Assembly: GCF_014748335.1 (NCBI RefSeq)
Contig: NZ_JAAVIY010000008.1
Location: forward strand, 1 to 64,000
DNA: 64,000 bases
Reading direction: 5' to 3'
Origin: Flavobacterium selenitireducens
GTDB taxonomy: Bacteria > Bacteroidota > Bacteroidia > Flavobacteriales > Flavobacteriaceae
Part shown: piece by piece, positions 49,610-57,944 of the stretch
Numbering within the stretch: position 1 is the stretch's first letter
How the letters are laid out: each line of letters starts with the position of its first letter
Notes under the pieces: generated by a model
What the model saw: only the letters and a program-made list of their open reading frames with translations
Databases searched by the model: none
Told to the model about the DNA's origin: nothing
Program-made: the position numbers and the translations under genes

Positions 49610-51589
49610 ATGACAGGCAACTCAGAATTCGGAAGCATTTCATTCGACTTACCAAAAAATCAGTCGAATGTCATTAAGGTAATAGGAGTTGGAGGCGGCG
49701 GAAGCAACGCCATCAACCACATGTTTAAGCAGGGCATCAAGGGTGTTGACTTCATCGTTTGTAACACCGATTCCCAGGCGTTGGGCAACAGCCCGGTTCC
49801 GAACAAGATCCAATTGGGTGTGAACCTTACGGAAGGTTTGGGCGCCGGGGCAAATCCTGAGGTTGGGCAACAATCGGCTATAGAATCGGTTGCGGAGATC
49901 GAGAAAATGCTCGACAGCAACACCAAAATGGTATTCATCACGGCCGGTATGGGCGGTGGTACGGGGACCGGTGCGGCTCCTGTGATCGCGCAATTGGCAA
50001 AGGAAAAAGATATCCTTACCGTAGGAATCGTGACCATCCCGTTCCAGTTTGAAGGGAAAGTCCGCCAGGAACAAGCGCTCCAGGGCGTGGAACGTCTGCG
50101 CAAGCAAGTCGACTCGCTTATCGTGATCAACAACAATAAATTGCGCGAAGTTTACGGAAACCTTGGCTTCAAAGCCGGGTTTTCGAAAGCCGACGAGGTT
50201 TTGGCCACCGCTTCCCGCGGAATCGCCGAGGTCATCACGCACCACTACACGCAAAACATCGACTTGAAAGATGCGAAAACCGTATTGTCGAACTCCGGGA
50301 CCGCCATTATGGGATCGGCTGTGGCAATGGGTGAAAACCGCGCGAAAGAAGGGATCGTTGCCGCTTTGGATTCCCCTCTTTTGAATGACAATAAAATCGC
50401 AGGAGCGAAGAATGTCTTGCTTTTGATCGTGTCCGGAACCAGTGAAATCACGATTGACGAAATCGGCGAAATCAACGACTATATCCAATCGGAAGCCGGT
50501 TACAACGCAAACATCATCATGGGTGTGGGCGAGGACGAAACGTTGGGCGAATCTGTAGCCGTGACCGTAATTGCTACGGGTTTCAACATCGAACAGCAAA
50601 CCCAGATCGTGAATACGGAACCAAAACGCATCATCCATTCGCTCGACGGCGAACAAAAAATGGAGCACAATCTTTCTAAGGGAAACGTCCTGCCGTCGGT
50701 TGATTTTTTGAAAGTTGAGGAAAGCGCTCCTCACAATTCCGTTGAAGATATCGTAGAAAAGGTCGTTTTTGAATTGACCGAAGAGGAACCGGTTATCGTT
50801 CCTGCTCCGATTGCACAGGTAGAGATCGCGGCCCCGGTTGCGCCACCGCGTCCTGTTTTTGAGATGGACCTGGTCCCGACGTCGGAATTCATCAAGAACC
50901 TCGACGTTACGTTTGAAGTCGTTTCGGCCGTTAAGGACTTCGATTTTTTCATGACGACGCCAGAGGTTAAGGAGATGAAAGTCCAGGATCCGGTTTTCGT
51001 AAAAGAGGAGCAGGCTGCTTTTTCTTTCGACCTTCCGATCCAGTCGAATATCGTTACAGAAGATAAAATCGTATTCGACCTCACCCAGGAAACGCGCGAT
51101 ATCAAAGTAAACGAGGCGGTTCACGTAGTTCCGGTCACGGAGCTCAACGAGACCGGTATTGTCAAGTATTCGCTTGAAGAATATATGGAAGTCGAAAAAA
51201 GCCTAATGGACTCCAAACCAGCGGCGAGCGCTCCCGTAGCGCCGACCGAACCGGAACTGGATATCCAGATGAAGCACGTCGAAACTCAAATTCCGACATC
51301 GAACTTCAGCTCGGCTTATGAAGAGGTTTCCCCGCTCGAAATGTCGATCGAGGAAACTTTGAAACACCGCGCCGACGAGAGAAGACGCAAATTGAAGGAG
51401 TTCAATTACAAGTTCCACAATGCGCGCATTGACGAATTTGAGAAAGAGCCGGCGTACAAGCGCTCCGGCATAGACATAAGTTCAAATCCGATCAACAATG
51501 GCAATTCACGCATGTCGCTCGGAACCGACAGCAACGACGATTTGCAGTTGCGGTCGAACAACTCTTTTCTACACGACAATGTAGACTAA
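49610..51589 (+). CDS. ftsZ: Cell division tubulin-like protein FtsZ
   Basis: A 659-residue FtsZ. The GTPase domain occupies about residues 15-330: VIGVGGGGSNAINHM, the tubulin signature GMGGGTGTGAAPV, and NIDLKDAKTVLSNSGTA with the T7-loop glutamate/aspartate region. The C-terminal half is an unusually long acidic, Pro/Val/Glu-rich linker of about 270 residues, then DERRRKLKEFNYKF and a terminal SFLHDNVD, which is the tail usual in Bacteroidota. It is the last gene of the cluster and is followed by a strong terminator. Confidence 0.96.
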   Translation: MTGNSEFGSISFDLPKNQSNVIKVIGVGGGGSNAINHMFKQGIKGVDFIVCNTDSQALGNSPVPNKIQLGVNLTEGLGAGANPEVGQQSAIESVAEIEKMLDSNTKMVFITAGMGGGTGTGAAPVIAQLAKEKDILTVGIVTIPFQFEGKVRQEQALQGVERLRKQVDSLIVINNNKLREVYGNLGFKAGFSKADEVLATASRGIAEVITHHYTQNIDLKDAKTVLSNSGTAIMGSAVAMGENRAKEGIVAALDSPLLNDNKIAGAKNVLLLIVSGTSEITIDEIGEINDYIQSEAGYNANIIMGVGEDETLGESVAVTVIATGFNIEQQTQIVNTEPKRIIHSLDGEQKMEHNLSKGNVLPSVDFLKVEESAPHNSVEDIVEKVVFELTEEEPVIVPAPIAQVEIAAPVAPPRPVFEMDLVPTSEFIKNLDVTFEVVSAVKDFDFFMTTPEVKEMKVQDPVFVKEEQAAFSFDLPIQSNIVTEDKIVFDLTQETRDIKVNEAVHVVPVTELNETGIVKYSLEEYMEVEKSLMDSKPAASAPVAPTEPELDIQMKHVETQIPTSNFSSAYEEVSPLEMSIEETLKHRADERRRKLKEFNYKFHNARIDEFEKEPAYKRSGIDISSNPINNGNSRMSLGTDSNDDLQLRSNNSFLHDNVD

Positions 51590-51610
51590 CCAAAACCATT
51601 TTTTCTTTTT

Positions 51611-51651
51611 TAACCCGAAAAATCCACAAGAGTTTTCGGGTTATTTTTTTT
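51611..51651 (+). terminator. Terminator of the dcw cluster
   Basis: TAACCCGAAAA (51611-51621) and TTTTCGGGTTA (51633-51643) make an 11-bp perfect stem with an 11-base loop and eight T behind it. Confidence 0.9.
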
Positions 51652-51679
51652 ACCTTCGCACCACCTAAAAAAGAGTACC

Positions 51680-52129
51680 ATGAGTCTACAGGTCCAGATT
51701 ACCGAAGAGATCAAAAATGCGATGCGTGCAAAAGATACCGTCGCTTTGGAATCGCTGCGCGCAGTAAAGTCGGCTATCCTTTTGGCTCAGACCGAGAGCG
51801 GTGCAAAAGAGGAACTCAGCCAGGACGAGGAAATCAAGATATTACAGCGTTTGGTCAAGCAGCGCAAGGACAGTGCTGCGATCTATAACGAACAGGGCCG
51901 TGCCGATCTTGCGCAACCTGAAATCGATCAGGCGGCCGTCATCGAAAAATTCCTTCCGGCTCAATTGTCCGAAGCGGAAATCGAGATCGTCGTCGAGAAA
52001 ATCATTTCGGAAGGCAACCTCGGCGGAATGGCCAATATGGGTAAAGTAATGGGGCTGGCTTCCCAAAAATTAGCCGGGCAGGCAGATGGCAAAACCATCT
52101 CCTTGGTAGTAAAGCGTCTTTTGGCGTAA
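51680..52129 (+). CDS. GatB/YqeY domain protein
   Basis: A 149-residue helical protein of the YqeY family: EIKNAMRAKDTVALESLRAV, ILQRLVKQRKDSAAIY and EKFLPAQLSEAEIE are typical, with the C-terminal GKVMGLASQKLAGQADG. YqeY is related to the tRNA-binding C-terminal domain of GatB. Its own role is not settled. It stands alone between the dcw terminator and tRNA-Arg; TACCTTCG before it is a weak -7 box. Confidence 0.9.
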   Translation: MSLQVQITEEIKNAMRAKDTVALESLRAVKSAILLAQTESGAKEELSQDEEIKILQRLVKQRKDSAAIYNEQGRADLAQPEIDQAAVIEKFLPAQLSEAEIEIVVEKIISEGNLGGMANMGKVMGLASQKLAGQADGKTISLVVKRLLA

Positions 52130-52136
52130 AATAAAA

Positions 52137-52208
52137 GGTCCCGTAGTTCAACGGATAGAATGTCAGATTCCGGTTCTGATGATGGAGGTTCGAGTCCTCT
52201 CGGGATCA
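52137..52208 (+). tRNA. tRNA-Arg (CCG)
   Basis: A 72-base cloverleaf. The acceptor GGTCCCG pairs with CGGGATC (one G-T), the D-arm is GTTC AACGGATA GAAT, and the anticodon stem TCAGA/TCTGA carries loop TTCCGGT with anticodon CCG. The T-arm is GGAGG TTCGAGT CCTCT and the discriminator is A. The 3' CCA is not encoded. Confidence 0.93.
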
Positions 52209-52214
52209 CGAAAG

Positions 52215-52280
52215 AGTGAAAAGGGTAAGCCCCACACAGCCAAGCTCCGCTTCAGCTGTGTGGGGCTTACCCTTTTCACT
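52215..52280. repeat. Perfect 26-bp inverted repeat after tRNA-Arg
   Basis: The arms 52215-52240 and 52255-52280 are exact reverse complements over 26 bp; the core is GGTAAGCCCCACACAGC. They enclose a 14-base loop that can add a small AAGC/GCTT stem. The arm starts six bases after the tRNA. No T-run follows (TTGACAGC), so it is not a typical intrinsic terminator, although the stem is strong enough to affect 3' processing. Confidence 0.85.
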
Positions 52281-52699
52281 TTGACAGCGGAGCTCTCAAG
52301 GACCGTGCGTAGCGCAGTCCTCATTCATGATTCCGATATCGGTTCTTCGCGAATCCCGACCGCTCCGCCGTTTGTAGCAGCATACTTGGTTTTGGATCGC
52401 ATTGTTGTAGCGCAATTCCGACAGCGGTTGTAAGCGAACAAATCCAATACACGATCATTTACTAGTGCTCGTTTGATCAAAAATATTGTCGTTGCGTTAT
52501 CCATACGCGCGGCGCCTTTTAGCAAATGCCAGCATCGTAACTATTCTTTAAAATAGAAAGCGTCACAGCGTTTTGGAATAAGTTGGCGGAACGTCCTTGG
52601 TTGTCCGAAAATTCAAAAAATCTAGGTTCGCAAACGAAATGTTTGTAGCGCAGGGAAATAAAATGTACAATAGATCGCTAGAACCTTATCACTCACCAA
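52281..52699. other. Non-coding region between the tRNA-Arg hairpin and the S24 regulator gene
   Basis: About 420 bases without a credible gene. It contains CCGATATCGG and several GC-rich words early on, then AT-rich text. No integrase remnant and no duplicate of the tRNA 3' end (needed for an attachment site) was seen. Confidence 0.5.
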
Positions 52700-53302
52700 T
52701 CACGTCTGCTTATTCAGCCACCCATTGATCAGCCAAATCGATCGGATGACATCTTTCGGGATCGAAAAATCATCATAAGCGGGATTTTCAGACTGCAACA
52801 GGAAATTCGAAAAGGGATTCACGGGATCGCGCCTGATATATTTGAGGTATTTTCTGCCGTCGTCGCATACGATCCCATAGATTTGGCCGTATTCGAGATG
52901 TTGGCGCCATGCTTCGATGTTGGTGCCGAATAGGATGCTACCGCTCTTAATCTTGCTTTCCATGCTGTCGGAATATGTCCGGAACGCAGTGCAGCCGGCA
53001 AATTCAGGAATGTCCATGAAGTAATCCGGACGAAGCGTCGGACGTTGCTCGGAAACCTTGTCGACGTCATCCCCAAATTCCGCATTGAAATACGGTACGA
53101 GATTTTTGGTTCCGTCGTTTTCCTTGATCTCGGCGAGAAGCGCCCTGAACAAAGAGCGCCTGTTTTCCGGAATCGGCGAACCTTTTTCGTATTTGACAAT
53201 CGATTCCCGGCTCAATCCGATGCGCTTGGCGAATTCCGCCTGGGTTTCCTTGAATTTTTTACGGATGAACTTTACGTTTTCGGCTGAGATGTCGTGTTGC
53301 AT
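52700..53302 (-). CDS. XRE-type HTH regulator with S24 (LexA/CI-like) peptidase domain
   Basis: A 200-residue protein. The N-terminal HTH_3 domain (ETQAEFAKRIGLSRESIVKY, about 19-38) is joined to a C-terminal S24 fold. The serine of the dyad is Ser113 in YSDSMESKI, and the lysine is probably Lys151 or Lys154 in GRKYLKYIRRD. This is the layout of phage CI repressors and LexA-like self-cleaving regulators. The Ala-Gly cleavage site is not obvious; FAGC at 101-104 is the nearest candidate. It is divergent from a second HTH gene 152 bases away, with a partly palindromic sequence between them. Confidence 0.87.
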   Translation of the reverse strand: MQHDISAENVKFIRKKFKETQAEFAKRIGLSRESIVKYEKGSPIPENRRSLFRALLAEIKENDGTKNLVPYFNAEFGDDVDKVSEQRPTLRPDYFMDIPEFAGCTAFRTYSDSMESKIKSGSILFGTNIEAWRQHLEYGQIYGIVCDDGRKYLKYIRRDPVNPFSNFLLQSENPAYDDFSIPKDVIRSIWLINGWLNKQT

Positions 53303-53319
53303 GGCGAAAAATAGTTATT

Positions 53320-53340
53320 CACAAAATACCAATTTCTGTG
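53320..53340. promoter_or_regulatory. Candidate operator between the divergent HTH genes
   Basis: CACAAAATACC-AATTTCTGTG is an imperfect palindrome (CACAxAAT / ATTTxTGTG) 17 bases upstream of the S24 regulator start. It is the best symmetric sequence in the gap. A TAAATTTG box for the plus-strand gene lies at 53361-53368. Confidence 0.3.
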
Positions 53341-53454
53341 AGGTTATAAACTTTGTATTGTAAATTTGCAATCAGGTAACTACGAAGATAATCAAATTGC
53401 CCATTATCTTTTTGCCGATAATCTCCTAACAATCCCTAACTTTAATCAAAGCTC

Positions 53455-53880
53455 GTGCACGCAGTTGAACGACATATCGGACGCAATATCAGCCGTGTGC
53501 GCGAACTGCTTGGCGTCAAGCAGGAAACGCTGGCCTTCTCGTTGGGACTCAGTCAGCAGTCGGTATCCATTATCGAGAAAAATGCGAAGGTCGACGAGGA
53601 AAAGCTAAGATCGGTTGCTGAAGCACTTAATGTGAATCCCGAGATCATCCGGAATTTCGACGAAGCGAAAATCCTCGAATACCTGGAAAAATCGGTAGAA
53701 CCGACTGCGACCGCTGCGACGATCGATCACAACATCCTGTTCCGGTACCTGTTCGAGCTATTCGAGGCCAACAATCGGCTGCATGCCGAGAAACAGTCGC
53801 TTTATGAACGGTTGTTGGAAACGGAGCAGGAAAAATACAGTCATCTGGAAAAAATCTTCCATTTGAACCATATCAAATAA
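53455..53880 (+). CDS. XRE-family HTH regulator
   Basis: A 141-residue protein, start GTG. HTH_3 at the N-terminus (HIGRNISRVRELLGVKQETL, then FSLGLSQQSVSIIEKNAKVD and ALNVNPEIIRNFDE). A helical C-terminal half (RYLFELFEANNRLHAEKQSL, YERLLETEQEKYSHLEKI) looks like a coiled-coil dimerisation segment. Small regulators of this form are frequent in Flavobacterium and their targets are unknown. The next gene starts 12 bases downstream, which suggests co-transcription. Confidence 0.85.
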   Translation: MHAVERHIGRNISRVRELLGVKQETLAFSLGLSQQSVSIIEKNAKVDEEKLRSVAEALNVNPEIIRNFDEAKILEYLEKSVEPTATAATIDHNILFRYLFELFEANNRLHAEKQSLYERLLETEQEKYSHLEKIFHLNHIK

Positions 53881-53892
53881 AAGTCATAACAC

Positions 53893-54540
53893 ATGAAAGT
53901 GATAGTAACGGGAGCAACAGGAATGGTGGGAGAAGGCGTGTTGCTCGAATGCCTGCAAAACGATGAAGTCTCAAAAGTGTTGACGATCAACCGAAAGCAT
54001 GACGACAGGCAACACTTGAAGTTAAGTCAGTTGGTCGTCCCAGATTTTTTCAGGCTAGGCGAGCGCGAACATGAGATTCGCGGTTACGACGCCTGTTTCT
54101 TTTGCTCGGGAGTGAGCTCGATAGGAATGGGAGAGGAAAAATACAAGAGGATCACGTATGACACTACATTGTCGTTCGCAAAAGCGTTTCTGGATGCCAA
54201 CCCGAATTCGGTGTTTCACTACGTCTCGGGAAGCCATACAGACAGCACGGAAAGCGCTCGCCTGATGTGGGCGCGCGTCAAAGGAAAAACCGAAAACGAC
54301 CTCATGCGGTTGCCATTCAAGGCGGTCTACAATTTCAGGCCGGGCGTCATGCTTCCGATGAAAGGCCAGAAAAACTGGAAAACCCTCTACGAGTGGATGG
54401 GAAAAATGATGAAATTCATTGCGCCAAAATCAGTGTTATCGGTTGGAGATGTCGGGAGAGCGATGATAAAGGCCACCTCGAAAGGGTACTCGCGACATAT
54501 ACTCGAAGTCGCGGACATCCGAATCGTAGCGAACTCTTAG
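53893..54540 (+). CDS. NAD(P)-binding Rossmann-fold protein (SDR-like)
   Basis: A 215-residue atypical short-chain dehydrogenase. The dinucleotide loop is TGATGMVGEGVLLECLQN (TGxxGxxG). FCSGVSSIGMGEEKY and YVSGSHTDSTESARLMWARV follow. In the latter a conventional Tyr-x-x-x-Lys is not evident, so catalysis is uncertain. YNFRPGVMLPMKGQKNW is conserved in this group of NAD(P)H-binding epimerase-like proteins. The substrate is unknown. The stop overlaps the convergent TonB receptor gene by four bases. Confidence 0.85.
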   Translation: MKVIVTGATGMVGEGVLLECLQNDEVSKVLTINRKHDDRQHLKLSQLVVPDFFRLGEREHEIRGYDACFFCSGVSSIGMGEEKYKRITYDTTLSFAKAFLDANPNSVFHYVSGSHTDSTESARLMWARVKGKTENDLMRLPFKAVYNFRPGVMLPMKGQKNWKTLYEWMGKMMKFIAPKSVLSVGDVGRAMIKATSKGYSRHILEVADIRIVANS

Positions 54541-57038
54541 AAGAAAATCCGGACGAAGCCGTTGAACGTCCGTCCCAGAGACGAGATATTGACCTGTTGT
54601 ATCGTCGCGTCAATCGAATTGATACGATAGCTTCGGTTGATGCTCGTTTGCGCGCCTAGTACGTTTTGCACCGATGCGCCGATCTTGAGTTTTGCCTTGG
54701 CGGACAATGATTGCGTGAATCCTGCCGAAGCATTCACCTGAAAGTAATCGTCCAATCGTGCGGTATTCGGTTCTTTGTAGGCAATCGCAAGATTTTGGTC
54801 TTCGTCGAAAATCGGGATCGGAGAAGCCGTTTCAGTATAATACTTGCCAGAATACCAATTGGCGCCCAAAGCAAACTGCCATTTGAGGTCGTCGTAAATC
54901 GCGCCGGCCCTGAATGCGTGCGGAATACTATACACATTCGGGAAAACAGACGGAGAAAACGACTTGAAATCGTACTCGTTGCGATTGTATTGGTAATTTA
55001 GCCATGTCGTCAAATTTCGCCACTGTTTCTGCACGAGAAGTTCGGCTCCGTAGACGCTGTAACCGCCAATGGCCTCGGCAAACTCGAACTGGTTCTGGAA
55101 GCCTTGGCTGCGGCTGCTGATGTCGCTTACCCTTTTTGCAAACGGTTCAGCCGACAGTAGCCAGCGATTTTTCCGATAGAGGATTGCCAACGACGCCTGG
55201 CGCGAAGTAATCAACGGGTTGGCCTGGTTGTCGGCGACGGTCCATCGCTTTTTTTCCAATCCGAAAAAATCCTGCTGAAGATCGACGGTTTGCTGCACCG
55301 TCTGGCTTTTCATCTCCGCAAGCACCGAGATTTCCAAACCTTTTCCCGCATCGTAAGTGGCTACCAACCGGGGCTCGGTGCGGTATCGGTTTAAAGTTTG
55401 ATAGAAATTTTGGCGCACACCTCCAAAAAGGAACCACTTTTTCCATTTCCATTCCGATTGGGCAAATAGCGCATGAGACGTCAAAAAGCGGCTCGATTCC
55501 TCGTCCTGTCCGAAGTTGTCGGAGTTTTCGTCGACAACGCCGGTTTCGTTCAAATGATAACCGGTCTTGACTTTCAGGTTTTCAGAAAAAGTGACCGTAT
55601 GACGTGCGGTGAGTCCTTTCTCGATGATGACGTTGCGCTGGTTCAGGATGCGGTTCCCGACCTCGATCGAGCGGTCTTCCGAATCCACACGGTAACGCGT
55701 CGCAAACACCGAGAAGCTGGTATGGTGACGCCCGTTCCAATCGGTGCGCAAAATGGCGTTGGCGGCCAGGGATTGTTGCTTGAGTTCGCTTTCTTCATCG
55801 TTCGTGGCATTGTTTCCGGTAAGCCGCTGGAAGACTTCGAGCTCGTTTTCGATGAAAATCGAATTGACCTGGAGTTCGGAACGGTTCCCGATCTTTTGTC
55901 TAAACTGTCCCGTAAAATCGTAAAAATAAAACTTTTCGGAACTTTTATAGTCGACTTCCTGGTCGAGAAAAAGGTTTGTGACTTTCGTATTCTGGAAAAT
56001 GCGTTTGAAGTAACTTCGGTACGTTGGCGAATCGAAAAAGTCCGTAGTGGAACGCCGGCCGCTGAACTGCCAGCTCGTTCTGTCGGAAGTCTTGAACGCC
56101 GTGTTGAAATCCATGTTGAGCATATTCGCCCCGACGGAATTCTCAAAATAACTTCCCGTTTCCGGCAACGTTTCGATCACCACCGTTCCGGAAACCGCAT
56201 CGCCCAACTGAGCTGGCGTCGCATTTTTGTGAAGCGTTACCGAATGGGACAAATTCGGGTTCAGCGCCGAGATCAACCCAAAGAAATGCCCGGTTTGGAA
56301 CAATCGCATTCCGTTCCATAAAAACAGGTTCTGGTCGTGCGTCCCGCCGCGTATCGACAAATTCGAGATCGTCTCGTCAAAGCTCACGGCTCCGGGAAAC
56401 TGCTGTAATGTCTGAAACACGTCGGGTTCGGTCAGGCCGGGTAACAGCCCGGTGTTTTTCGATTTGATGTGGTAGCTGCCGTCGGGACGGTTTTTTATGC
56501 CGCGCGTCAAAAAATGCACAATTTGGGTTTCCTTGAGCATTTCCGTCGATTGGCGCATCAGGATCTTGTCATTTCGCGGACGTGATCGGATGACGACCGG
56601 CTCGTATCCGACATGCGTGACGGCGAAACCGGTAAATTGCGGAATACAAAAAGTTCCGCCATCGTCGCTCTGAAGGTTTTGCTGCGGAAGCTGGACCGTC
56701 GCCGACGGGATCGGAAGAAAGGAATCGGCGTCCAAAACCAGAAAGCAAATTGGATTTTCGCCCACGGAATCGCCCACAACGAGGTAAGTATCCGAGATAA
56801 ATTCAAACGACAAACCCGTCTGCTTTTCGAGTGCCGACACGATTGTTTTTAAGTCGCCCTTTACCGGCGTGACGACGACATTTGCGATATCTTCGTCTAT
56901 AAAACCGATGTTGACGGATTTTTCGGCCTCCAGCTGGCGCAGGAAATCGCGCAGCGTGATTCGTTCCTCGCCGTTTTGTGCCGATACGGACAAGGCGAAG
57001 AAGCATGCAAGTGCAAAGAGGCGTTTCCTAAAATCCAA
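54537..57038 (-). CDS. TonB-dependent receptor with N-terminal STN signalling domain (FecA-like transducer)
   Basis: An 833-residue outer-membrane receptor. The signal peptide (about 1-20) is followed by an STN domain (about 25-90; RDFLRQLEAEKSVNIGFIDE, VSALEKQTGLSFEF), a short CarboxypepD_reg region (about 95-165), a plug (LSIRGGTHDQNLFLWNGMRL) and a 22-strand-like barrel ending GRTFNGFVRIFF. The STN domain contacts FecR, so ligand binding can be signalled to the sigma factor. The start is a TTG directly after the FecR stop codon; no ATG is available. The ligand is not known: siderophore, vitamin or glycan are all possible. No SusD partner is encoded next to it. Confidence 0.9.
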   Translation of the reverse strand: MDFRKRLFALACFFALSVSAQNGEERITLRDFLRQLEAEKSVNIGFIDEDIANVVVTPVKGDLKTIVSALEKQTGLSFEFISDTYLVVGDSVGENPICFLVLDADSFLPIPSATVQLPQQNLQSDDGGTFCIPQFTGFAVTHVGYEPVVIRSRPRNDKILMRQSTEMLKETQIVHFLTRGIKNRPDGSYHIKSKNTGLLPGLTEPDVFQTLQQFPGAVSFDETISNLSIRGGTHDQNLFLWNGMRLFQTGHFFGLISALNPNLSHSVTLHKNATPAQLGDAVSGTVVIETLPETGSYFENSVGANMLNMDFNTAFKTSDRTSWQFSGRRSTTDFFDSPTYRSYFKRIFQNTKVTNLFLDQEVDYKSSEKFYFYDFTGQFRQKIGNRSELQVNSIFIENELEVFQRLTGNNATNDEESELKQQSLAANAILRTDWNGRHHTSFSVFATRYRVDSEDRSIEVGNRILNQRNVIIEKGLTARHTVTFSENLKVKTGYHLNETGVVDENSDNFGQDEESSRFLTSHALFAQSEWKWKKWFLFGGVRQNFYQTLNRYRTEPRLVATYDAGKGLEISVLAEMKSQTVQQTVDLQQDFFGLEKKRWTVADNQANPLITSRQASLAILYRKNRWLLSAEPFAKRVSDISSRSQGFQNQFEFAEAIGGYSVYGAELLVQKQWRNLTTWLNYQYNRNEYDFKSFSPSVFPNVYSIPHAFRAGAIYDDLKWQFALGANWYSGKYYTETASPIPIFDEDQNLAIAYKEPNTARLDDYFQVNASAGFTQSLSAKAKLKIGASVQNVLGAQTSINRSYRINSIDATIQQVNISSLGRTFNGFVRIFF

Positions 57039-57938
57039 TCAATGCCGTTTTAACGTGTATCTGCCTTTAGCGGTTTCCCATCTCTTCACGTCGAAAGCGG
57101 TTTCGAGAATGCGCAGCGCGGTGTCGAGATCGTCTGCCGGCATCACGCCCGTGAATGTCCTGGATGTCCTGAGTTTGGAATCGATACGGATGTTGTACAC
57201 GCGTTGCAATTCCGAAGTGATTTCGTGTATCGAAGCAAATTTGAACGCGATCTGTCGGTGCATCCACTCGGGTTCGGCCGACGCTGTTGAGGCTTCTGTC
57301 CATTGGCCATTTTCGATTACGACCGAATTTCCTTTGGTAAGAATGGCGCGCTTCCCGTGGAATTCCAGCGCGACTTTTCCTTCAAAGCAACTGACTTCCA
57401 TTTTTCCTTCCCGCGATTTGACGTTGAACTGCGTGCCCAAAACCGATACCGTTCCCGTAGGCGTCACCACCGAGAAGCGCTTGCCTTTCGCCACTTTGAA
57501 CCAGGCTTCTCCTTCCAGGTTCAGCTTGCGGTTGTCGTTCCAGTCGAATTTTTTGTAATTCAGCGACGCATCTGAATTCAGGGTTACCCGTGATCCGTCC
57601 GGCAACGTAATGTTCTGGAATTGGGCGTAACCTGTGCGAAACTGTGTGGTACGTGCGATCGTCATCCAATATCCGACGCCAAGCAAAACCGCGATGCAGG
57701 CCGCGGCCGATAGCCAGACCATCGTTTGTCGTATCGGGATAACCCGGGTTTGTTTTTTCGGAGCCGAAAGTACGGCGTCAAGCATTTCGGGCCTCTCGGA
57801 CAACGGTGTCTCAAGGTCTTCGGTATAAAGCGCGATCTTTTGGTAGATGTCCAGTTCGCCCGATTGTTTCATTTGGGCCAATTCGGATTCGCTTAAATCC
57901 CCGTTGAGGAAATGGGCGAGGTGATGTTCTCTTTTCAT
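57039..57938 (-). CDS. FecR-family anti-sigma factor
   Basis: A 299-residue inner-membrane regulator. The cytoplasmic N-terminal region (about 1-80) starts HHLAHFLNGDLSESELAQMK. One TM helix follows (MVWLSAAACIAVLLGVGYWM), then the periplasmic FecR domain (RTGYAQFQNITLPDGSRVTL, ASLNYKKFDWNDNRKLNLEG with EAWFKVAKGKRFSV, TPTGTVSVLGTQFNVKS). A terminal STN-binding region (VYNIRIDSKLRTSRTFTGVM) is also in place. It receives the TonB-receptor signal and controls the neighbouring sigma factor. It lies six bases after the sigma gene. Confidence 0.93.
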   Translation of the reverse strand: MKREHHLAHFLNGDLSESELAQMKQSGELDIYQKIALYTEDLETPLSERPEMLDAVLSAPKKQTRVIPIRQTMVWLSAAACIAVLLGVGYWMTIARTTQFRTGYAQFQNITLPDGSRVTLNSDASLNYKKFDWNDNRKLNLEGEAWFKVAKGKRFSVVTPTGTVSVLGTQFNVKSREGKMEVSCFEGKVALEFHGKRAILTKGNSVVIENGQWTEASTASAEPEWMHRQIAFKFASIHEITSELQRVYNIRIDSKLRTSRTFTGVMPADDLDTALRILETAFDVKRWETAKGRYTLKRH

Positions 57939-57944
57939 AGCAGA

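Noticed and set aside
52325-52525. Minus-strand open frame of 66 codons after tRNA-Arg
   Set aside because: No promoter, no recognisable domain, and composition unlike neighbouring genes.
52137-52700. Integration site with attL/attR at tRNA-Arg
   Set aside because: No second copy of the tRNA 3' end and no integrase gene were found in the window, so only a possible remnant is reported.
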